From NCBI GenBank assembly GCA_902773295.1, contig CACYDT010000014.1:1-36768 (forward strand): DNA of 36,768 bases, given 5' to 3'. The translations under genes were made by a program, and so were the position numbers. The notes beneath the pieces were generated by a model. The model was not told the DNA's origin. It saw nothing but the letters and a program-made list of their open reading frames with translations, and did not search any database. The number at the start of each line of letters is the position of its first letter. Position 1 is the stretch's first letter. Source of the stretch: an uncultured Veillonellaceae bacterium (GTDB lineage: Bacteria; Bacillota; Negativicutes; Selenomonadales; Selenomonadaceae). Shown here one piece after another: positions 32,995 to 36,768 of the stretch.

Positions 32995-34557
32995 TCAGCG
33001 GTCAAGGAACCCTCGTGGCCTCGGCCTGCGTCCCATATCCCGGGATGCAGGAGAACCTTGCGCCGGAAAAGGCTCCGACTGCTCCTGTCCAAAAGAAAGG
33101 CCATGCCGCTGCGCCCCGCGCTCCTGTACTTCCGGCCTTTGAGGAGGGGAACTCGCCATGGGATCTTTCACGGCACGCAAATCCTTCATCTGCTGCTCCA
33201 GAACAGACAAACGCCTCTCCAGGGAAGCCTGCCCTTCCTTCAGTTTGCCCATCATCGCCTCGATGTCAATCCCGGCCTCTTCCTCCTTCTGTTCCTTCTG
33301 TTCCTCCTGCCCTTTCTGCTCTTCCATCCCAAGCTCCGCTGCGTCTCCGGCCTCCAAGAGGAATACATGGCTGAAGGAAACCGAGAATGTTTCAAAAGCA
33401 GAATGGAACACGGCATTTTTCCGGAATATTTTCTTGAACTCCGGCTTATGGTAGAGCAACACCGTCCTCTTGCCCTTGTTCACACTTGCCACCCGATAGA
33501 TTCCTGCACTCACATATCCCTTGACATAATTGCCGCTTGCACTGATGAAGGTATCCACAAAGGCGCTGCCGTCATAATATACCTCCTGCGGATACATGCC
33601 CTGCTTCAATACCTCAAGAGTCAGGGGCACTCTGCCTTTTTCATCCATCGGCCTTCCCTCCTTTTCCTCATGCCTCGCCGGAACAGGTCTTCTTGCCGTC
33701 CAGACCGCCGCTACCGGAGCTTCCGGCAGCCTGCATGCTTCCATCGCCGCAGAGAAATTGAGCGCATGCCCCAAAAGGCTCCGGCAGAACTTTCCCCGCA
33801 GGACATCCCGCAACAGGGATGCCTTCTTCAGTTGGAGTTCCTGTCCTTGAAACACCAGATAGGACTCCTTCCACAAGAGCAGGAGTTCCTTGTACCTTGC
33901 CGTCATTCCATCATCCATATCCGCAGGGATCCACCCCCCGGACAGCCATGCCTGGAGAGCCTGCATCGCACTCATCCCGGAACTGTCCTGTCCCTGCAGG
34001 CGGCAGATGGGAACAAGGGTCACGCGGCGGCCGCTTCTGTACCATCCGTCGCTCCCATTGACCCAGCACCAATGGGAGTCCTTGCCCCGGACCTCCTTGG
34101 TCAGGATCACCGTGTCGTAGGTATCCTTCGAGAAATGGGAGAATCCACCATCCTTGCGCAGATAGGGATTGCCGGAACCGGCCATGAAGCTCTTCCTGAA
34201 TTCGCCCTGGCTCATGGGAGTGAAATGGAACCCTTCGAAATCCAGTCCCTGAAAGGACTCTGCCGGCTGGCTGGCGGTGTCGAAGACCGGCAGGGTTACC
34301 TCCTCGAACATGGGGAACAGCGCTGCATTCTCACGGTCGAACCAGACTTTCTTATTTCTCATCCTGACGAAATGGCGGCTTGCCAATGGCTGGAGCGTTT
34401 CCATAAAAGCGCGGATCCCCTTCGCCGCCCCCTCAATGCTCTTCAAGATGCCATGAGCTGCCGTCACCTGCTTCTCCAATGCGGAAATCCGGCGGCTCAG
34501 GGCTTCCCCGCCCTCCTGCATCTTCCAGACCAATCCGTTATATTCTTCCTCAGACAC
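32995..34557 (-). CDS. coiled-coil protein of unknown function (520 aa)
   Basis: A 520-residue protein that I do not recognise. The N-terminus is a short coiled coil (EEEYNGLVWKMQEGGEALSR, RISALEKQVTAA). The central part (about 60-270) is aromatic-rich with segments such as GGFSHFSKDTYDTVILTKEV and GSDGWYRSGRRVTLVPICRL. A Pro/Arg-rich linker near 300 (RRPVPARHEEKEG) leads to a beta-rich part (TFISASGNYVKGYVSAGIYR). Then comes a Glu/Gln/Lys coiled coil (about 420-470), and the last 50 residues are disordered-like, rich in Pro, Arg, Ser and Gln. No signal peptide or membrane helix is seen. The start is taken as GTG at 34557 (AGGTGG 5 nt upstream); GTG at 34566 is possible. It begins 16 nt after ktrA, so it may be in that operon. 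Confidence 0.65.
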   Translation of the reverse strand: MSEEEYNGLVWKMQEGGEALSRRISALEKQVTAAHGILKSIEGAAKGIRAFMETLQPLASRHFVRMRNKKVWFDRENAALFPMFEEVTLPVFDTASQPAESFQGLDFEGFHFTPMSQGEFRKSFMAGSGNPYLRKDGGFSHFSKDTYDTVILTKEVRGKDSHWCWVNGSDGWYRSGRRVTLVPICRLQGQDSSGMSAMQALQAWLSGGWIPADMDDGMTARYKELLLLWKESYLVFQGQELQLKKASLLRDVLRGKFCRSLLGHALNFSAAMEACRLPEAPVAAVWTARRPVPARHEEKEGRPMDEKGRVPLTLEVLKQGMYPQEVYYDGSAFVDTFISASGNYVKGYVSAGIYRVASVNKGKRTVLLYHKPEFKKIFRKNAVFHSAFETFSVSFSHVFLLEAGDAAELGMEEQKGQEEQKEQKEEEAGIDIEAMMGKLKEGQASLERRLSVLEQQMKDLRAVKDPMASSPPQRPEVQERGAQRHGLSFGQEQSEPFPAQGSPASRDMGRRPRPRGFLDR

Positions 34558-34573
34558 AACATCCACCTGCCTT

Positions 34574-35239
34574 TTACTCCTCCAGCATATCCGCTTCAAA
34601 CCTGGCCAGGGCTGTGCGGGAACCGACGGCAAAAATCTTGTCGCCTTCGCTGAACGCATACGTCGGTGGCGGCGTGATCACTGTCTCGTTATCATGGACG
34701 ATGGCAATGACATTCAAACCATACTTCGAACGCAGGTTGGACTCCTGCAATTTCTTCCCCTGCAGGGCGGCATTTACATAGAAGTTTATGATATTGATAT
34801 CGGCATCGATCTCGATGCAGTCCATCATATTGGTCGAAACCAGGTTCAGCGCCACTCTGCGGGCCATATCACGTTCGGAAAAAACCATCTGGGTGGCGCC
34901 CAGCCTTTTGGCCATTTCCGCATGGCGCTCATCGATTGCCTTCACGATGATTTCCGGAACATTGCGTTCCTTGCACAGCATGGTAGCCATCAAGCTGGAC
35001 TCCAGGTTTTTCGCCGAAATGACCACCGTATCAAAGCTCTCTATGCCCACTTGGTCCAATGCCTTGGCATCCCGTATATCAAAACTGACCACTCTCGAAA
35101 CAGTTTCCGCCAATCTCGTCACTTTGCTTTCGTCTATGTCAACGCATAGAACCTCATACCCCATATTCTCCAAGGCAATCGCCAGGCTGGATCCGAAACG
35201 CCCCATGCCCAGGATTGCAAATTGTTTTTTCCTGCTCAT
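34574..35239 (-). CDS. ktrA: KtrA/TrkA-type potassium channel regulatory subunit
   Basis: A 221-residue cytoplasmic RCK protein. The RCK-N Rossmann domain opens QFAILGMGRFGSSLAIALEN with the GxGxxG nucleotide loop and the acidic residue in VDIDESK; the RCK-C domain spans about 140-221 (NVIAIVHDNETVITPPPTY, FAVGSRTAL). Octamers gate the KtrB pore in response to ATP/ADP or NAD(H). The length with one RCK pair fits KtrA rather than the duplicated TrkA. AGGG is 8 nt before the ATG at 35239, 10 nt after the ktrB stop, so the two are coupled. Confidence 0.93.
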   Translation of the reverse strand: MSRKKQFAILGMGRFGSSLAIALENMGYEVLCVDIDESKVTRLAETVSRVVSFDIRDAKALDQVGIESFDTVVISAKNLESSLMATMLCKERNVPEIIVKAIDERHAEMAKRLGATQMVFSERDMARRVALNLVSTNMMDCIEIDADINIINFYVNAALQGKKLQESNLRSKYGLNVIAIVHDNETVITPPPTYAFSEGDKIFAVGSRTALARFEADMLEE

Positions 35240-35249
35240 ATCATCGCCC

Positions 35250-36611
35250 TCAACCTACCATCATATTTTCTTCGGGATATTTGATCAAGGAATCCTTCTG
35301 GGTAATCACGGACACCATGAAGGTCATGACGCCCACCCTGCCCACAAGCATGGTAAGAGACAAGAGGAGCTTTCCCCAGATATCCCATCCATTGGTCAGG
35401 CCAATGCCCATGCCCACAGTGCCGAAGGCCGATACGGTCTCGAAAAGGACCTCTTCCAGCTCATGCACTTCCCCGTCGATGACAGAGAGCAGCATACCGG
35501 CTGCCACCACCCAAACCGTGGCCATCGTGAAAATAGCAAACGCCTGCTCCTGCAGTTCCTTGCTGATCCGCCGCCCGAAAAATACGATCTGCCTCTTCCC
35601 CCGGATCACGGACCACATGGACAGCAGGATGATGCAAAAAGTGGTGTTCTTTATGCCTCCGCCTGTGGACAGAGGCGATGCCCCGATGAACATGAGGATG
35701 ATCATGACCAGTTGGGTAAGCTGGGTGGCCTGCCCAAGATCAAACGTATTGAACCCTGCCGTGCGGCAGGATATCGACATGAAAAGAGACTGGGCCAGCT
35801 GCTCCTCAAGGCTGAGATTGCCCAAGGTACGGCTGTTCTGCGAATCCACCAGGAAAATCAGCGCCGCGCCCAAAACAATCAGGATCGCCGTACTGACCAT
35901 CACCATTTTGGTATGCAGGGAGCATCTGCGCCAGCTGCGATGATGCAGAACATCATGCATCACCGTAAAACCGATCCCGCCCAAAACAATCAGAGTGCCG
36001 ATACAGCCCAGCAAAAAGAAATCGTCCGTCCGCCGGGCAAGGCTGTCATAATTGCCGAATAAATCAAACCCTGCATTGCAAAAGGCCGAAACCGAATGGA
36101 ATATGCCATAGCCAATGCAATCCCAGCCAAATTCGGGATAAAAATGCCACGCCAGGACAATCGCAAAAAATCCTTCCACGGCAAACGTATACTTTATCAT
36201 GCGGCGTATCAGCAGAAAAAGCCCTGCGCGTGTGTTCTGGTTCAGAGACTCCTGCAGGATCTGGCTTTCCTTCTGCCGGAAACGGTAACCCATGCTATGG
36301 ACCACCAATGTCCCAAGCGTCATGATTCCCAAGCCGCCTACCTGGATGAGAAGCAACAGAACCGTTTTGCCGAAAAAGCTCAGGTCGTTTTTCACGTCCA
36401 CCACCGTAAGCCCGGTAACGCAGGAAGCAGAGGTCGATACAAAAATGGCATCCACCGGATGCAGGCCCATGCAATCCGTGGTGCTGATGGGCAGCATCAA
36501 AAGCACCGCTCCCAAGGCAATCATGAAGACAAAACTCAGGATGATGATCTGGGCAGGCTTCAGCCGAAATTTTTGCTGCAAGCCTGCAACGCTCTGTTTT
36601 TCCCACTTCAT
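35250..36611 (-). CDS. ktrB: KtrB/TrkH-type potassium uptake pore
   Basis: A 453-residue inner-membrane protein with four pore-loop repeats. Each selectivity filter keeps its glycine: SASCVTGLTVVD, SAFCNAGFDLFG, SISCRTAGFNTFD and SAFGTVGMGIGLT. Membrane helices are obvious throughout, for example IIILSFVFMIALGAVLLMLP and LIQVGGLGIMTLGTLVV. It takes up K+ (in Ktr systems coupled to Na+) with KtrA. The start is ATG at 36611, GAGGG 7 nt upstream; the longest ORF adds two residues from a TTG with poor spacing. The tRNA-Tyr terminator lies just upstream, so the ktr promoter must be within about 30 bp or overlap the terminator. Confidence 0.94.
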   Translation of the reverse strand: MKWEKQSVAGLQQKFRLKPAQIIILSFVFMIALGAVLLMLPISTTDCMGLHPVDAIFVSTSASCVTGLTVVDVKNDLSFFGKTVLLLLIQVGGLGIMTLGTLVVHSMGYRFRQKESQILQESLNQNTRAGLFLLIRRMIKYTFAVEGFFAIVLAWHFYPEFGWDCIGYGIFHSVSAFCNAGFDLFGNYDSLARRTDDFFLLGCIGTLIVLGGIGFTVMHDVLHHRSWRRCSLHTKMVMVSTAILIVLGAALIFLVDSQNSRTLGNLSLEEQLAQSLFMSISCRTAGFNTFDLGQATQLTQLVMIILMFIGASPLSTGGGIKNTTFCIILLSMWSVIRGKRQIVFFGRRISKELQEQAFAIFTMATVWVVAAGMLLSVIDGEVHELEEVLFETVSAFGTVGMGIGLTNGWDIWGKLLLSLTMLVGRVGVMTFMVSVITQKDSLIKYPEENMMVG

Positions 36612-36641
36612 TTGCAAACCCTCATCGAATTTTTATACACA

Positions 36642-36668
36642 GAAAAAGACCCTGCAAAATGCAAGGCC
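36642..36668 (-). terminator. terminator after tRNA-Tyr
   Basis: Nine-bp stem with two G-T pairs (GGCCTTGCA / TGCAGGGTC, 3-nt loop) followed on the minus strand by TTTTTC, 15 nt past the tRNA 3' end. Confidence 0.75.
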
Positions 36669-36682
36669 TCATGCTTTCTCAT

Positions 36683-36768
36683 TGGTGGGCAGGGATGGAT
36701 TCGAACCATCGTAATCCGAAGATGACAGATTTACAGTCTGTTGCCTTTAACCACTCGGCCACCTACCC
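36683..36768 (-). tRNA. tRNA-Tyr (anticodon GTA)
   Basis: Eighty-six-nt class II tRNA with encoded CCA, ending exactly at the window edge. Acceptor GGGTAGG pairs with CTGCCC through one G-T; anticodon stem CAGA/TCTG encloses CTGTAAA-type loop with GTA at 36732-36734; a long variable arm (CATCTTCGGATTACGATG region) and the T-loop TTCGAAT follow. The long arm plus GTA identifies tRNA-Tyr. Its promoter is outside the window. Confidence 0.95.

Overview
The window looks like a chromosomal segment of a Gram-negative-type Firmicute of the class Negativicutes, most likely a Selenomonas-like member of Selenomonadaceae. This is an inference from gene content. The order mfd / MazG-type methylase / hup / divIC / S1 protein / tilS / hpt / ftsH is the Bacillus-Clostridium mfd-yabN-divIC-yabR-tilS-hprT-ftsH neighbourhood with its sporulation genes missing. 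An RNA polymerase delta-type protein, a NirJ1/NirJ2 pair, HydE/HydF and CheX-type chemotaxis proteins fit the same assignment. Every protein gene I support is on the minus strand; only the tRNA-Arg is on the plus strand. Coordinates read left to right, so each transcript runs from high to low numbers.

Right end (36.8-32.9 kb): tRNA-Tyr with its terminator, then a KtrB/KtrA-type potassium uptake pair followed by a 520-residue coiled-coil protein that I do not recognise. A plus-strand tRNA-Arg(ACG) with a near-consensus promoter and a bidirectional terminator separates this block from a TetR-family regulator. The regulator's own promoter carries a perfect inverted repeat. Next (32.0-28.1 kb) come nirJ1 and nirJ2 (radical SAM enzymes of alternative heme synthesis), a Cof-type HAD phosphatase and a PHP-family histidinol-phosphatase-like protein.

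Middle (28.1-19.4 kb): a 363-bp gap holds a perfect consensus promoter, a 15-bp palindrome and a possible 24-codon ORF upstream of a small protein of unknown function. Then come hydF, a secreted protein, metA (with the acetyl-CoA-type residue Glu111), a second secreted protein with a DKK-repeat tail, hydE, an O-GlcNAc-transferase-like GT41 enzyme, a CheY-CheX fusion and a stand-alone CheX. HydE and HydF mature [FeFe] hydrogenase; HydG is not in the window. The GT41 gene beside chemotaxis genes suggests flagellin or other cytoplasmic protein glycosylation.

Left half (19.3-0.1 kb): argS, a delta-type protein without an acidic tail, pyrG, a multi-zinc-ribbon protein, mfd, an orphan MazG-type methylase domain, hup, an SDR oxidoreductase, a diacylglycerol-glucosyltransferase-like enzyme, a duplicated zinc-ribbon protein, divIC, an S1-domain protein, tilS, hpt, ftsH, a family-2 glycosyltransferase, a 46-residue YvrJ-family peptide and thiD. 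Two diverged copies of an intergenic repeat, about 60 bp or longer, lie in the same orientation at about 6.75 kb and 10.33 kb and flank the SDR-to-S1 block.

Many starts were moved from the longest ORF to a codon with a Shine-Dalgarno sequence; several are GTG or TTG. No CRISPR array, insertion sequence, prophage gene or rRNA was seen.
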